NCBI RefSeq assembly: GCF_031585635.1
Contig: NZ_CP134196.1
Location: forward strand, 434,001 to 498,000
DNA from: Paraburkholderia sp. FT54
GTDB taxonomy: Bacteria; Pseudomonadota; Gammaproteobacteria; Burkholderiales; Burkholderiaceae
Direction of reading: 5' to 3'
Length of the DNA stretch: 64,000 nt
In this document: positions 8,016 to 17,421 of the stretch, one piece after another
Layout: each line of letters opens with the position of its first letter
Position numbering within the stretch: the first letter of the stretch is position 1
Program-made: the position numbers and the translations under genes
The notes under the pieces: generated by a model
What the model saw: only the letters and a program-made list of their open reading frames with translations
Databases searched by the model: none
Told to the model about the DNA's origin: nothing

Positions 8016-8888
8016 TTAGCGGAAAATCTCCGCAATCAGGTTCGCCACGGTCCGGATCCTCTCACTGTCGCGCAGAGCCGGATGCAGTACCATCCACACG
8101 TCCTGGTCGAGCGCCTTGATATGCTTCTCCACGCAGACGAGATCGCTGGTCGTGTCACCGGCTAGCTGGGCCAGTATGCCGAGCCCGGAGCCACCCAGAA
8201 CGCCGTCGAACACACCCATGCCGTAGCTGCTGCGAAGCGACGGCGCCGGAGCGCCGGGCAACGCCTTCAGCCATTGCGTCGCCGGGTGGTCGGGCTGACG
8301 GTCGTCATAACCGACGAACGACAGCTTGTCCCACTCCTTCTTCACGATCGCCGCCTTGTGGCGGAGATAGTAATCGCGCGAGCCGAACAGCCCGAAGCGG
8401 ATCCTGCCGATCCGCCGGACGTACAGGTCACCCTCTTCCGGACACTCGGACCACAGGGCGATGTCCGCCTCGCGCCGCGCCAGGCTGTAGGGGCGGCGCG
8501 AAGTCAGCACTTCGATCGCGAGCCCGGGGAGCCTGTCCTGAAACGAGCCGAGCAGCTTCAGCAAAATGTACGACGGCCACTCGACGGCGTTGATCCGCAC
8601 CGTTCCGTGCGCGGCGGCGCCGCCGTTCACGTCCGCGGCGCGTTCGATCTGGTGAGCCAGATCTTCCATCTGCTCCGCCCAGGCCAGCACACGGGCGCCG
8701 AACGCGGTCACGGTACAACCCGACGGCACCCGGTCGATGAGCGGTTCGCCCAGGCGTCTTTCAAGCTCGGTAAGGCGGCGCGACAGGGTCGGCGCGCTCA
8801 GGTCGCACGCCGCGGCGGCCGAGCGCATGGTTCCCTCGCGCGCGATCGCCACCAGAATCCGCAGGTCGTCCCAGTCTACGTGTTCCAT
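8016..8888 (-). CDS. LysR-family transcriptional regulator
   Basis: 290 residues from the ATG at 8888. The N-terminal winged HTH (DLRILVAIAREGTMRSAAAA, then LSRRLTELERRLG) is followed by a substrate-binding domain with the usual two lobes. It lies divergent from the ribose-type binding-protein gene at 9083, with about 195 bases between them, so that transporter operon is the most likely target. The frame is open upstream to 8960, but the family N terminus begins at 8888. Confidence 0.9.
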   Translation of the reverse strand: MEHVDWDDLRILVAIAREGTMRSAAAACDLSAPTLSRRLTELERRLGEPLIDRVPSGCTVTAFGARVLAWAEQMEDLAHQIERAADVNGGAAAHGTVRINAVEWPSYILLKLLGSFQDRLPGLAIEVLTSRRPYSLARREADIALWSECPEEGDLYVRRIGRIRFGLFGSRDYYLRHKAAIVKKEWDKLSFVGYDDRQPDHPATQWLKALPGAPAPSLRSSYGMGVFDGVLGGSGLGILAQLAGDTTSDLVCVEKHIKALDQDVWMVLHPALRDSERIRTVANLIAEIFR

Positions 8889-9082
8889 TTTTGAAACGAT
8901 AGGTTTTGAAATTTGGCATAGCATAACGCAGTTCGCGAGGATAGGATTGGATCTGGCCATACTTGCCCGGCATCACGCGAACAGACCCGAAGGGTTGAGC
9001 AAGTGGTGGCAAGTGCGGCGTTCCTACCCATCACACGACTCAACGGCTCTCAGTAGACCGAACGAGCGATACGGAGACATCA

Positions 9083-10048
9083 ATGATTCGCCATTTCCTA
9101 CCGGCGCGGCGTCGCGCCATCGCAGCCGGCGCAGCTTTCCTCGCTGTGTCGATTTTGCCGATGCCCGCGGCATTCGCCCAGGCCGCCCATAAACCGAAAG
9201 TCGCGCTCGTCATGAAGTCGCTGGCGAACGAATTCTTCCTGACCATGGAAACGGGCGCCAAGGATTATCAGAAGCAGAATCCGGCGAAATTCGACCTGGT
9301 CACCAACGGCATCAAGGACGAGACGGACACCGCGAACCAGATTCGTATCGTCGAGCAGATGATCGTGTCGAAGGTCGACGCGCTGGTGATCGCGCCGGCC
9401 GATTCCAAGGCGTTGGTGCCGGTCCTGAAGAAAGCGGCCGACGCCGGCATCATCGTGGTCAATATCGACAACAAGCTGGACAACGACGTCCTCAAGTCGA
9501 AAGACCTGAACATCCCGTTCGTCGGGCCGGATAACGCGAAGGGCGCGCAGAAGGTCGGCGACTACCTGGCCAAGCACCTGAAGTCGGGCGACAACGTCGG
9601 CATTATCGAAGGTGTCACGACCACGACCAACGCGCAGCAACGCACCGCCGGTTTCAAGCAGGCCATGGAGTCGGGCGGCATGAAGGTCGTCGCGCTGCAA
9701 TCGGGCGAATGGGAAATCGACAAGGGCAACGCCGTCGCGAGCCAGATCCTCAATGCGAACCCGGACGTCAAGGCCTTGCTGTGCGGCAACGACAACATGG
9801 CGATCGGCGCCGTGTCGGCCGTGCGCGCGGCCGGCAAGGCCGGCAAGGTGCAGGTGGTCGGCTATGACGACATCAACGCCATCAAGCCGATGCTCAAGGA
9901 CGGCCGCGTACTCGCCACCGCCAATCAATATGCAGCCAAGCAGGCGGTGTTCGGCATCGACACGGCTTTGAAGGCGCTCTCCGAACACAAGAAGCAGTCT
10001 GAATTGTCTGGCGTCGTCGAAACGCCGGTCGATCTGGTCACCAAGTAA
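9083..10048 (+). CDS. Sugar ABC transporter substrate-binding protein (RbsB type)
   Basis: 321 residues with a Sec signal peptide (basic start, hydrophobic core, cleavage after AFAQA near residue 33). The mature protein is a type I periplasmic binding protein of the ribose/galactose cluster: VALVMKSLANEFF, ALVIAPADSKALVP, GVTTTTNAQQR and GYDDINAIKPM correspond to the usual ligand-contacting and hinge segments. It binds a pentose or similar sugar in the periplasm and hands it to the ATPase/permease encoded next. First gene of the operon; a hairpin follows it. Confidence 0.92.
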   Translation: MIRHFLPARRRAIAAGAAFLAVSILPMPAAFAQAAHKPKVALVMKSLANEFFLTMETGAKDYQKQNPAKFDLVTNGIKDETDTANQIRIVEQMIVSKVDALVIAPADSKALVPVLKKAADAGIIVVNIDNKLDNDVLKSKDLNIPFVGPDNAKGAQKVGDYLAKHLKSGDNVGIIEGVTTTTNAQQRTAGFKQAMESGGMKVVALQSGEWEIDKGNAVASQILNANPDVKALLCGNDNMAIGAVSAVRAAGKAGKVQVVGYDDINAIKPMLKDGRVLATANQYAAKQAVFGIDTALKALSEHKKQSELSGVVETPVDLVTK

Positions 10049-10059
10049 GTTTGGTGCAA

Positions 10060-10090
10060 CGCGTGGCCCGCTCCGCGTAGGGGCCACGCG
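10060..10090 (+). promoter_or_regulatory. Intra-operon hairpin after the binding-protein gene
   Basis: A perfect 10-bp stem (CGCGTGGCCC paired with GGGCCACGCG) with an 11-base loop, starting 12 bases after the binding-protein stop. No T-run follows, so it is more likely an mRNA-stabilising or processing hairpin than a full terminator. Such structures commonly raise binding-protein levels over the downstream ATPase and permease. Confidence 0.6.
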
Positions 10091-10119
10091 CCTGATTTAC
10101 GTCCAGCCTGATCATTCTG

Positions 10120-11733
10120 ATGTCCACTCCCATTTCATCACTTGCTGACGCCGCGCCCGTGCTGCGCGTTCGCGGCATCGGCAAGACCTATGCCGAGCCC
10201 GTGCTTGCCGACGTCTCGCTGGAATTGCGCGCGGGCGAAGTGCTGGCGCTGACCGGCGAAAACGGCGCGGGCAAGAGCACCTTGTCCAAAATCATCGGCG
10301 GCCTCGTCACGCCGACTACCGGCTCGATGACCCTCGGCGGCTCGGCCTACACGCCGTCCAGCCGCAAGGACGCCGAGGCGCTCGGCGTGCGCATGGTCAT
10401 GCAGGAGCTGAACCTGCTACCTACGCTCTCAGTGGCCGAGAACCTTTTTCTCAACCGTTTGCCGCAGCGCGGCATGTTCGGCTGGATCGACCGCGCCAGG
10501 CTGCGCGAGGATGCGCGGCATGCCATGGCGCAAGTCGGCCTCGACGCAATCGATCCCGACACGCTGGTCGGCACGCTGGGTATCGGACATCAACAGATGG
10601 TCGAGATCGCGCGCAATCTGATCGGCGACTGCCGCGTGCTGATTCTCGACGAACCCACCGCGATGCTGACCGCGCGCGAAGTGGATCTGCTGTTCGAGCA
10701 GGTCGAGCGGCTCAAGGCGCGCGGCGTGGCGCTGGTGTACATCTCGCACCGGCTGGAAGAGCTGAAGCGTATCGCGAGGCGCGCTGCCGTGTTGCGCGAC
10801 GGCCGGCTCGTGCATGTCGACGAGATGGCCAATCTCTCGACCGACCGGCTCGTGACCTTGATGGTGGGGCGCGATATCGGCGACAGGATCGATCTCGGCG
10901 AACGGCGGATCGGCGACGTGGCTTTCAAGGTCAGCGGGATGACCCGAGAACCGGTGGTGCGCGACGTGTCCTTCGAGGTCAAGGCCGGCGAGATTTTCGG
11001 CATCAGCGGGCTGATCGGCGCCGGTCGCACGGAGCTGATGCGGCTCATCTATGGCGCGGATCGCGCGGACGCAGGCACGGTGTTGATCGGGCGTGAAGGC
11101 GGCGCGCTTGAGCCCGTGACGATCGCCTCGCCGTCGGACGCCGTGAAGCACGGCATCGCGCTGATCACCGAAGATCGCAAAGGCGAGGGACTTCTGCTGA
11201 CCCAGCCGATTGCCGCCAACATCTCGCTGGGCCACTTGCGCGCGGTGTCGAGCAAGGGCGTGGTGGACGGCCGTCGCGAGGCGGCCCTGGCGCACCAGCA
11301 GATCGACGCCATGCGCATCCGCAGCGCAGGGCCGTCGCAACCGGTATCGGAGTTGTCGGGCGGCAACCAGCAGAAAGTGGTGATCGGCCGCTGGCTCGCG
11401 CGCGATTGCACGGTGCTGCTGTTCGACGAGCCGACGCGCGGCATCGACGTCGGCGCGAAGTTCGACATCTATGCGTTGATGGGTGCATTGGCTCGCGAAG
11501 GCCGCGCGCTGGTGGTGGTATCGAGCGATCTGCGCGAATTGATGGCGATTTGCGACCGGATCGCTGTGATGTCGGCGGGACGCATGACGGGCCCGTTCGA
11601 GCGTGGCAACTGGACTCAGGACGCGTTGCTGGCAGCCGCATTTGCGGGCTACGCGAAACGCGAGAGCCTGCTGCACGAGCCGATCGAACCCGACGCAAAG
11701 GCGCCCGACGAAAACAGATTAGTGGAGTATTGA
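10120..11733 (+). CDS. Sugar ABC transporter ATP-binding protein (RbsA type)
   Basis: 537 residues, two fused ABC ATPase halves as in RbsA/MglA/XylG. The first half has Walker [10 protein letters not shown], signature LGIGHQQMVEIA and Walker B VLILDEPTA. The second has a degenerate Walker A region (SGLIGAGRTELM), the signature LSGGNQQKV and Walker [12 protein letters not shown]. It energises uptake of the sugar bound by the preceding protein. The stop codon at 11733 is two bases before the permease start, indicating coupled translation. Confidence 0.94.
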   Translation: MSTPISSLADAAPVLRVRGIGKTYAEPVLADVSLELRAGEVLALTGENGAGKSTLSKIIGGLVTPTTGSMTLGGSAYTPSSRKDAEALGVRMVMQELNLLPTLSVAENLFLNRLPQRGMFGWIDRARLREDARHAMAQVGLDAIDPDTLVGTLGIGHQQMVEIARNLIGDCRVLILDEPTAMLTAREVDLLFEQVERLKARGVALVYISHRLEELKRIARRAAVLRDGRLVHVDEMANLSTDRLVTLMVGRDIGDRIDLGERRIGDVAFKVSGMTREPVVRDVSFEVKAGEIFGISGLIGAGRTELMRLIYGADRADAGTVLIGREGGALEPVTIASPSDAVKHGIALITEDRKGEGLLLTQPIAANISLGHLRAVSSKGVVDGRREAALAHQQIDAMRIRSAGPSQPVSELSGGNQQKVVIGRWLARDCTVLLFDEPTRGIDVGAKFDIYALMGALAREGRALVVVSSDLRELMAICDRIAVMSAGRMTGPFERGNWTQDALLAAAFAGYAKRESLLHEPIEPDAKAPDENRLVEY

Positions 11734-11735
11734 GC

Positions 11736-12737
11736 ATGACCGTGGAAACCAGCCTGCCTACGCTGCAGAACGAACCACCCAAAAACGCGAAGCCGCTCGG
11801 CACGCGCCTCGGATTCTCGAACTACCTTGGATTGCTCGGCGCGCTCCTCGGGATGATCGTGTTGTTCTCGCTGCTGAGTTCGCACTTCCTGACCTACGAC
11901 ACGTTCAGCACGATCGCGAACCAGATCCCCGATCTTGTCGTGATGTCGATTGGCATGACCTTCGTCCTGATCATTGCCGGCATCGACCTGTCGGTCGGCT
12001 CGGTGCTGGCGCTCGGCGCGGCGCTCACGAGCGTCGCGGCCTTGCAGTGGCATTGGCCGGCGCTGCCCGCCGCGCTGCTCGGCATGGCGGGCGCGACCCT
12101 GACCGGCTGTGTGACCGGCGCGATCACCGTGGCGTGGCGGATTCCGTCGTTCATCGTGTCGCTCGGCGTGCTGGAAGCGGCGCGCGGTCTCGCGTATCAG
12201 CTGACCAACTCGCGCACGGCTTATATCGGCGACGCGTTCGACTTTCTCTCCAACCCGGTCGCCTTCGGCATTTCGCCGGCGTTCATCATTGCCATTGTGG
12301 CGATGGTCGCCGCGCAGTTCGTGTTGACGCGCACGGTGTTTGGCCGCTATCTGATCGGCATCGGCACGAATGAGGAAGCAGTGCGGCTCGCGGGTGTCAA
12401 TCCGCGGCCCTACAAAATCGCCGTGTTCGCGATGATGGGTGCGCTGGCCGGGCTTGCTTCGCTGTTCCAGATTTCGCGGCTCGAGGCCGCGGACCCGAAT
12501 GCCGGACAGGGCATCGAATTGCAGGTGATCGCGGCGGTGGTGATTGGCGGAACGAGTTTGATGGGCGGACGAGGTTCGGTGACGAGTACCTTCTTCGGCG
12601 TGTTGATCATTTCGGTGCTGGCCGCCGGTCTCGCTCAGATCGGCGCGACCGAGCCGACCAAGCGCATCATTACGGGAGCCGTGATCGTCGTGGCTGTCGT
12701 GCTGGATACTTATCGAAGCCGGCGTCGCGCTGGGTAA
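11736..12737 (+). CDS. Sugar ABC transporter permease (RbsC type)
   Basis: 333 residues with 8-10 predicted membrane segments. The family motifs GIDLSVGSV (about residue 85) and GTNEEAVRLAGVN in a cytoplasmic loop (the EAA-like ATPase contact) are present, as is AAVVIGGTSLMGG. ATG at 11736 immediately follows the ATPase stop. Homodimer channel of the ribose-type importer. The second repeat array begins 26 bases after its stop. Confidence 0.93.
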   Translation: MTVETSLPTLQNEPPKNAKPLGTRLGFSNYLGLLGALLGMIVLFSLLSSHFLTYDTFSTIANQIPDLVVMSIGMTFVLIIAGIDLSVGSVLALGAALTSVAALQWHWPALPAALLGMAGATLTGCVTGAITVAWRIPSFIVSLGVLEAARGLAYQLTNSRTAYIGDAFDFLSNPVAFGISPAFIIAIVAMVAAQFVLTRTVFGRYLIGIGTNEEAVRLAGVNPRPYKIAVFAMMGALAGLASLFQISRLEAADPNAGQGIELQVIAAVVIGGTSLMGGRGSVTSTFFGVLIISVLAAGLAQIGATEPTKRIITGAVIVVAVVLDTYRSRRRAG

Positions 12738-12763
12738 TTGGACTATTTGGTGAGTGGTCGGCG

Positions 12764-12959
12764 GCTCTGCGTGGGACCAGAGTGAGCGGTAAAGCGCTAG
12801 CTCTGGTCGACCGCTCTGCATGGGACCAGAGTAAGCGCAAAAGCGCTAACTCTGGTCGACCGCTGTGCATGGGACCAGAGTAAGCGCTAAAGCGCTAGCT
12901 CTGGTCGACCGCTCTGCATGGGACCAGAGTAAGCGCAAAAGCGCTAACTCTGGTCGACA
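12764..12959 (+). repeat. Second array of four tandem 49-bp hairpin repeats
   Basis: Units at 12764-12812, 12813-12861, 12862-12910 and 12911-12959, each exactly 49 bp. They share the framework of the array at 6688: GCTCTGCATGGGACCAG, inner AGCGC/GCGCT stem with TAAA or AAAA loop, and AACTCTGGTCGAC end. The near-perfect stem is about 15 bp with one internal mismatch. The last unit again runs into ACAGGAGA, the ribosome site of the next gene (ribokinase, ATG 12967). It is inside the transport operon and so is expected to be transcribed. Confidence 0.93.
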
Positions 12960-12966
12960 GGAGAAA

Positions 12967-13905
12967 ATGAAAGTGTCGAAAGAAACGAAGCAGGGCCGGG
13001 TGCTGGTAGTGGGCAGCATCAATACGGATCTTGTCGCCCGCGCGCCGCATTTGCCGCGCCCCGGCGAGACGATTGGCGGACATGAGTTCTCGCAGGTTGC
13101 CGGCGGCAAGGGCGGCAACCAGGCTGTCGCCGCCGCACGCATCGGCGCGCAGGTGGCCATGGTCGGCTGCGTCGGGAAAGACGCGAACGGCGCGCAGCGG
13201 GTCAAGGATCTGGAAGCGGAAGGGATCGACTGCAGCGGTGTCGAGGTCCATCCGGGCCAGCCAACCGGTGTCGCCATGGTGACGGTGTCGGACGACGGGC
13301 AGAACACGATTGTCGTGGTCGCCGGCAGCAATGGCGAACTTACGCCGCAGAGCGTGGCTCGGCATGAAGCGGCCATCAAGGCTTGCGATGTCGTGGTCTG
13401 CCAGCTGGAAACGCCGTGGGATTCCGTTCACGCGACGCTCGCGCTCGCCCGCCGGTTGGGCAAGATCACCGTGTTGAACCCGGCACCGGCAACGGGACCG
13501 TTGCCCGCGGAATGGCTGCCGCTCGTCGACTATCTCGTGCCGAACGAGGTCGAGGCCGCCATTCTGGCCGGCCTGCCGGTCGAATCGCAAAGCGGCGCGC
13601 GGCGCGCGGCGACGGAGTTGCAACAGGGCGGCGCGCGCAATGTGATCGTCACGCTCGGCGCGCAGGGCGCTTATCTGCTGGTGGAAGGCGGCGAGGGAAC
13701 ACATTTCCCCGCGCCGCAGGTGCAAGCGGTCGACACGACCGCAGCCGGCGACACTTTCATCGGTGTCTTTGCCGCGCAACTCGCCTCACGGCAGCCGCTG
13801 GAAGGTGCGATCAGCCTCGCGCAACGCGCGGCGTCGATTTCCGTGACGCGCGCGGGCGCGCAGCCGTCGATACCGACTCGCGCGGAAGTCGAAAACGCAG
13901 CCTGA
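12967..13905 (+). CDS. rbsK: Ribokinase (PfkB family)
   Basis: 312 residues. It shows the ribokinase signatures: N-terminal VVGSINTDLV, GGKGGNQA (PfkB signature 1, sugar binding), the VTLGAQGAYL region and DTTAAGDTFIG (signature 2 with the catalytic Asp and anion hole). It phosphorylates D-ribose, or a close analogue, to the 5-phosphate after import by the transporter just upstream. The start at 12967 is chosen because GGAGA precedes it; the frame also runs back through the repeats, but that stretch is repeat DNA. The repeat-array leader may give it separate translational control. Confidence 0.93.
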   Translation: MKVSKETKQGRVLVVGSINTDLVARAPHLPRPGETIGGHEFSQVAGGKGGNQAVAAARIGAQVAMVGCVGKDANGAQRVKDLEAEGIDCSGVEVHPGQPTGVAMVTVSDDGQNTIVVVAGSNGELTPQSVARHEAAIKACDVVVCQLETPWDSVHATLALARRLGKITVLNPAPATGPLPAEWLPLVDYLVPNEVEAAILAGLPVESQSGARRAATELQQGGARNVIVTLGAQGAYLLVEGGEGTHFPAPQVQAVDTTAAGDTFIGVFAAQLASRQPLEGAISLAQRAASISVTRAGAQPSIPTRAEVENAA

Positions 13906-14027
13906 CACGGATGCCGCTCGTGACATGAGGCGGTCCGTATTGCCACTTTCGGTGGCTCGACGTTGATTTATCGGCACCATCTCATGATGGTGTTCCCTTG
14001 TTAATCACGCTCTCGAATGGACGAAAC

Positions 14028-15131
14028 ATGAAATCACAATGCATAGGCATACTGATGATGTCGTTAGGGCTGGCTGCGTGCGGAGGCGACATATCGACCA
14101 CTGATCCTCTCGCCAATGCGACGAAGGTCATCATCGATTCAGACTTCAACACGATGGGCGACGACGGCCAGCTTTTCGCCATGACCACGCAGTTGATGGG
14201 GCAGGGCAAGGTCAATCTGCTCGGGCTCACCGTTGTCACCGGCAACGACTGGCTGCTGCAGGAAGAATCGGATGCGCTCAAGGCGGTGGAGCGCATGGGT
14301 CTGCAGAACGTCGTGGGTGTATACGGCGGCGCCGACTATCCGTTGCAATACGATGTGGCGAGTATTCGCGCGCAGCAGGCGGCCAATCCGCAGGGCTATT
14401 TTGGCGCGTGGAGCCGGCCGGAACCGACCCAGCAGTCCCAGCTTGTTGCGCCGCCGGATGGGTTCGCCGTGTCGACGAAACTGCAATCGCAGAGCGCCGC
14501 GGATTTCATGATCCAGACCATCAAACGTTATCCGAACCAGGTCACCATTCTCGAAGTCGGGCCACCCACCAACCTTGCCACGGCGATCATGAAAGCGCCG
14601 GAGATCGTGCCGCTGATCAAGCGGATCGTCTACATGGGCGGCGCGATGGCCGTGCCGGGCAATGCGAACGCCGTGGGGGAACTCAACTGGTGGTTCGATC
14701 CGCTCGCTGTGCGCACCGTGTTGCAGACGTCGATTCCCCAAGCCGTGATTCCGCTCGACGTGACGAACACGGTGCCGCTGACGCAAAGCGTGTACGACCA
14801 GATCGTCAATAATCCGAGCAAGCAGACTGCAGTGACGAGGGCGTATGGGATTGCCAATGCGGGTGCGTTCGCGAGTAATACCGATCTGTTCGATACTTTG
14901 ACGATTGCGTATTTCCTCGACCCTACTTATGCGACGCAAACGAAAAGCGCGTATCTGGATATCGATACGACGAGCGGTGAGGATCAGGGGCATGTGAAGG
15001 TGTATCCGGATCAGCCGGCAGCGGGTGCTTCGCCGCAGAAGATCACTTACGTTACGCAATTCGATAACAATCGGTTTTTCAGTCTTTATGTTGATCTGCT
15101 GACGCGGCCTGTGCCGATTACGTTGCCGTGA
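14028..15131 (+). CDS. Lipoprotein nucleoside hydrolase (IU-nucleoside hydrolase family)
   Basis: 367 residues. A lipoprotein signal with lipobox LAAC (Cys18) sends it to the periplasmic face of a membrane. The catalytic domain starts with VIIDSDFNTMGDD (Asp37, Asp39, Asp45, Asp46), a variant of the DxDxxxDD calcium site of nucleoside hydrolases, and later has the typical NWWFDPLAVRTV segment. It would split nucleosides into base and ribose outside the cytoplasm. It follows the ribose-type transporter and ribokinase on the same strand, so it can supply their substrate. It is about 120 bases after the ribokinase stop, so cotranscription is plausible but not certain. Confidence 0.85.
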   Translation: MKSQCIGILMMSLGLAACGGDISTTDPLANATKVIIDSDFNTMGDDGQLFAMTTQLMGQGKVNLLGLTVVTGNDWLLQEESDALKAVERMGLQNVVGVYGGADYPLQYDVASIRAQQAANPQGYFGAWSRPEPTQQSQLVAPPDGFAVSTKLQSQSAADFMIQTIKRYPNQVTILEVGPPTNLATAIMKAPEIVPLIKRIVYMGGAMAVPGNANAVGELNWWFDPLAVRTVLQTSIPQAVIPLDVTNTVPLTQSVYDQIVNNPSKQTAVTRAYGIANAGAFASNTDLFDTLTIAYFLDPTYATQTKSAYLDIDTTSGEDQGHVKVYPDQPAAGASPQKITYVTQFDNNRFFSLYVDLLTRPVPITLP

Positions 15132-15702
15132 TGGCGCGCCGTGGCTCCCGGTCGAACTCGATGGACGAGTTCTTCCGGGAGGCGTGTCTTAGTTTTTATT
15201 CGACTTCCAGTGCTCCCGGCAAAGTTGGTTCTTCAATCTGGCCCGTGGCGGTTTATTGGCTTGACGCGCGCCATTACTCAAGATCTGTTGCCACTTCCGG
15301 CCATTCGACGGCCGCGACAGCGCGCGTTTGTCCAACCGGAGTGCTGCGGACCGCAACTGAATAGTCGTTATCCGCCACGTCTGCGCTGTTGGAAATATGG
15401 TTTGAGCGTCTGGATAGCAATCGAGATACCAATGGCGGCGAATTACTAGCTATCGGCTGATGTACCCAGCGAACACTCTGACAAAGTGGACGGTAACAGA
15501 TGGCAAAATCTTAGTCATCCATACGAAAAATAGCCGCCGCGTTTCGTGATTGTCTTTGTTCATATGTATGCTGCTCGCGCCCAAATGGCCGATAGTGGCT
15601 GCGCTTCGCGTTTACCCGATAAAAATTAAACTAACGCAAAGATTGAGGATTTTCTAGACTCCTTTCTGTCGTTTCGTTCCACTGAGATTCCAGGCCGGAA
15701 AA
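15132..15702 (+). other. Intergenic region before the accessory block
   Basis: About 570 bases, more AT-rich toward 15480-15700 than the surrounding DNA, consistent with the edge of an acquired segment. Several short frames exist (for example one ending near 15450), but none has a convincing start or recognisable family. The promoter of the CHASE2 gene should lie in its last part. Confidence 0.4.
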
Positions 15703-17421
15703 ATGGCGACGCAGAACGAAAATCAAGGACCGGGGACCGAAAAGCACGAAGGATTCGGCTGGTGGCATGTGCTCGGGCGCGCTGCATTATCGGTGGTGTT
15801 AGGCCTTCTCCTCGCTCTCGTGGTGCCAACCCGCTTTACCGAGGAAATGGGCGCACAGACAATTGCGCGCTACGCAGCGCCCTTCTCAGGATATTGGTTC
15901 GACCACGAGCGTCAGCGTGAAATCGCGTCTGGGCCACCGAATGAATGGAGTGACAGGGATATCACCGTACTCGTAATCGACTCCGACGCGCTCGAGGCGC
16001 ACGGGGAACGTTGGCCAGCTCACTATTCGTTTTACAGCTGGCTCTTGGGCTATCTGAACAAGTATCCTCCGAAGGGGCTGTTCATTGACGTGATTCTCTC
16101 CCAGCCCGCACATCACGAGAGTGATGGCTGCGACAAAGCCGCGAAGTCTACCGGCGTCAAGAACGCCAAGCCTTGTCATGTCGTCAATGACTCGGAGGAC
16201 ATTGTTGGCTTCAAGAAGGCGCTTACGGGTTTGATACGCAACGGCAAACCGGTATTTCTCGCTGCATTCCTAGACGAAGACAACAACTTCCGCACTAACG
16301 CAGACCTCGACGGCGATCCTGAGTTGAGCACCGTGAAGCGCGTCGGCATTGAATTTTCGGCACATGCGGTGGACCGGCTTGCATGGACCTATCCGCTGGT
16401 CTATCCGAAGAAAGTGCACTGCAACGAGCAAATACGTGGCGACGCTCAACGCGAGGAATGCCGGGGAGAAAAGCGAAACACTCCGGCGACCGACTGTGTA
16501 TGGAGCGCGGCCTACTCAATCTTCAAAGACGTGTACGAGGAAGGCACGAAGCTCGACGTGCCATGCGATAAAGCCAGCTTCATGTCGGTTACGTGGCCGC
16601 TCGACACGGCGGCGTACGGCTTGCGATGGGTCGAGTCAGACGACGAAGAAAGTGAGATACGTCACAAGTATTCGGCCCTGCGAACGGACACGTTCGATCA
16701 GGACTTGCAGATGTACTGTACTTCGAGCGACAGCGAGTTAAAGCTGCTGTGGCGTGCGGAAGCACGCGCGATCCTGCGCCTGACGAGCCGCCCGCTGTGT
16801 GTGCACTATCGGACTATCCACGCAAGTCAGCTCGATCACATGCACGATGATGAACGGGACGCCGCATTCAGGGACCGTTTTGTGATGATCGGCACAGCGT
16901 TCGCATACTCCAATGACCTCGTGCTGTCGCCTTTGCAAGACCGTATTCCGGGTGTGTTTTTGCACGCTGTTGCGCTCGATAATCTCCTGAGCCGTCACAG
17001 CAAATTGGAAGACATCGAGGCTTGGGAGCCTGCACTCTCCATGGACGCCAGTCGGTGGTGCAAGCTCCTTATCTTGGGGGCACTCGGCTTCGTGGCGATG
17101 TTGATCATCGTGGCCGGCAAAAAAAAGACCAGGGAGAAATTCAGGAAGTCATATCGCGAGCGCAGGCATTGGAAGACGCGCCGTTCTGCTGCCTTTTGGC
17201 GTGCGAAAGGAGCGACAGCCATTTTCAATGCTGTGTTTTTTGCGATCAGTGGACTGGTGCTCGTGATGTTCGGCGTGGCGATGATCGTGATCGGCACATG
17301 GATGCAAGTCCCATTTTTGGTGGTTGCGCATGTCCTCGCCTGCACGATCGCAGTCGAATGGCTTGACTGGAGCGAAGACCTGTTCAACTGGATCACGGAC
17401 AGCAAGGAGAAGTCATCGTGA
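15703..17421 (+). CDS. CHASE2-domain membrane protein without an output domain
   Basis: 572 residues. A membrane segment at about 26-43 is followed by a long extracytoplasmic domain (about 44-440) with CHASE2 features (ITVLVIDSDALEAHG, KGLFIDVIL, FVMIGTAF..NDLVLSPL..IPGVFLHAVALDNLL). Then come hydrophobic segments near 449-467, 505-525 and 530-548. CHASE2 domains usually sense external signals for kinases or cyclases; here no catalytic domain is attached, so it may be a receptor or scaffold. Its end overlaps the next gene by four bases (GTGA). Several cysteine-rich inserts (about 145-160, 240-265) are unlike compact CHASE2 domains. Confidence 0.78.
   Translation: MATQNENQGPGTEKHEGFGWWHVLGRAALSVVLGLLLALVVPTRFTEEMGAQTIARYAAPFSGYWFDHERQREIASGPPNEWSDRDITVLVIDSDALEAHGERWPAHYSFYSWLLGYLNKYPPKGLFIDVILSQPAHHESDGCDKAAKSTGVKNAKPCHVVNDSEDIVGFKKALTGLIRNGKPVFLAAFLDEDNNFRTNADLDGDPELSTVKRVGIEFSAHAVDRLAWTYPLVYPKKVHCNEQIRGDAQREECRGEKRNTPATDCVWSAAYSIFKDVYEEGTKLDVPCDKASFMSVTWPLDTAAYGLRWVESDDEESEIRHKYSALRTDTFDQDLQMYCTSSDSELKLLWRAEARAILRLTSRPLCVHYRTIHASQLDHMHDDERDAAFRDRFVMIGTAFAYSNDLVLSPLQDRIPGVFLHAVALDNLLSRHSKLEDIEAWEPALSMDASRWCKLLILGALGFVAMLIIVAGKKKTREKFRKSYRERRHWKTRRSAAFWRAKGATAIFNAVFFAISGLVLVMFGVAMIVIGTWMQVPFLVVAHVLACTIAVEWLDWSEDLFNWITDSKEKSS

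Noticed and set aside
12865..12966. N-terminal extension of ribokinase through the repeats
   Set aside because: The frame is open back into the repeat DNA, but the family start and the ribosome site are at 12967.
13975..13992. Hairpin CACCATC/GATGGTG after ribokinase as terminator
   Set aside because: No T-run follows; it may be a minor leader hairpin of the nucleoside hydrolase gene.
15349..15452. Short frames after the nucleoside hydrolase gene
   Set aside because: No start context or family; treated as intergenic.
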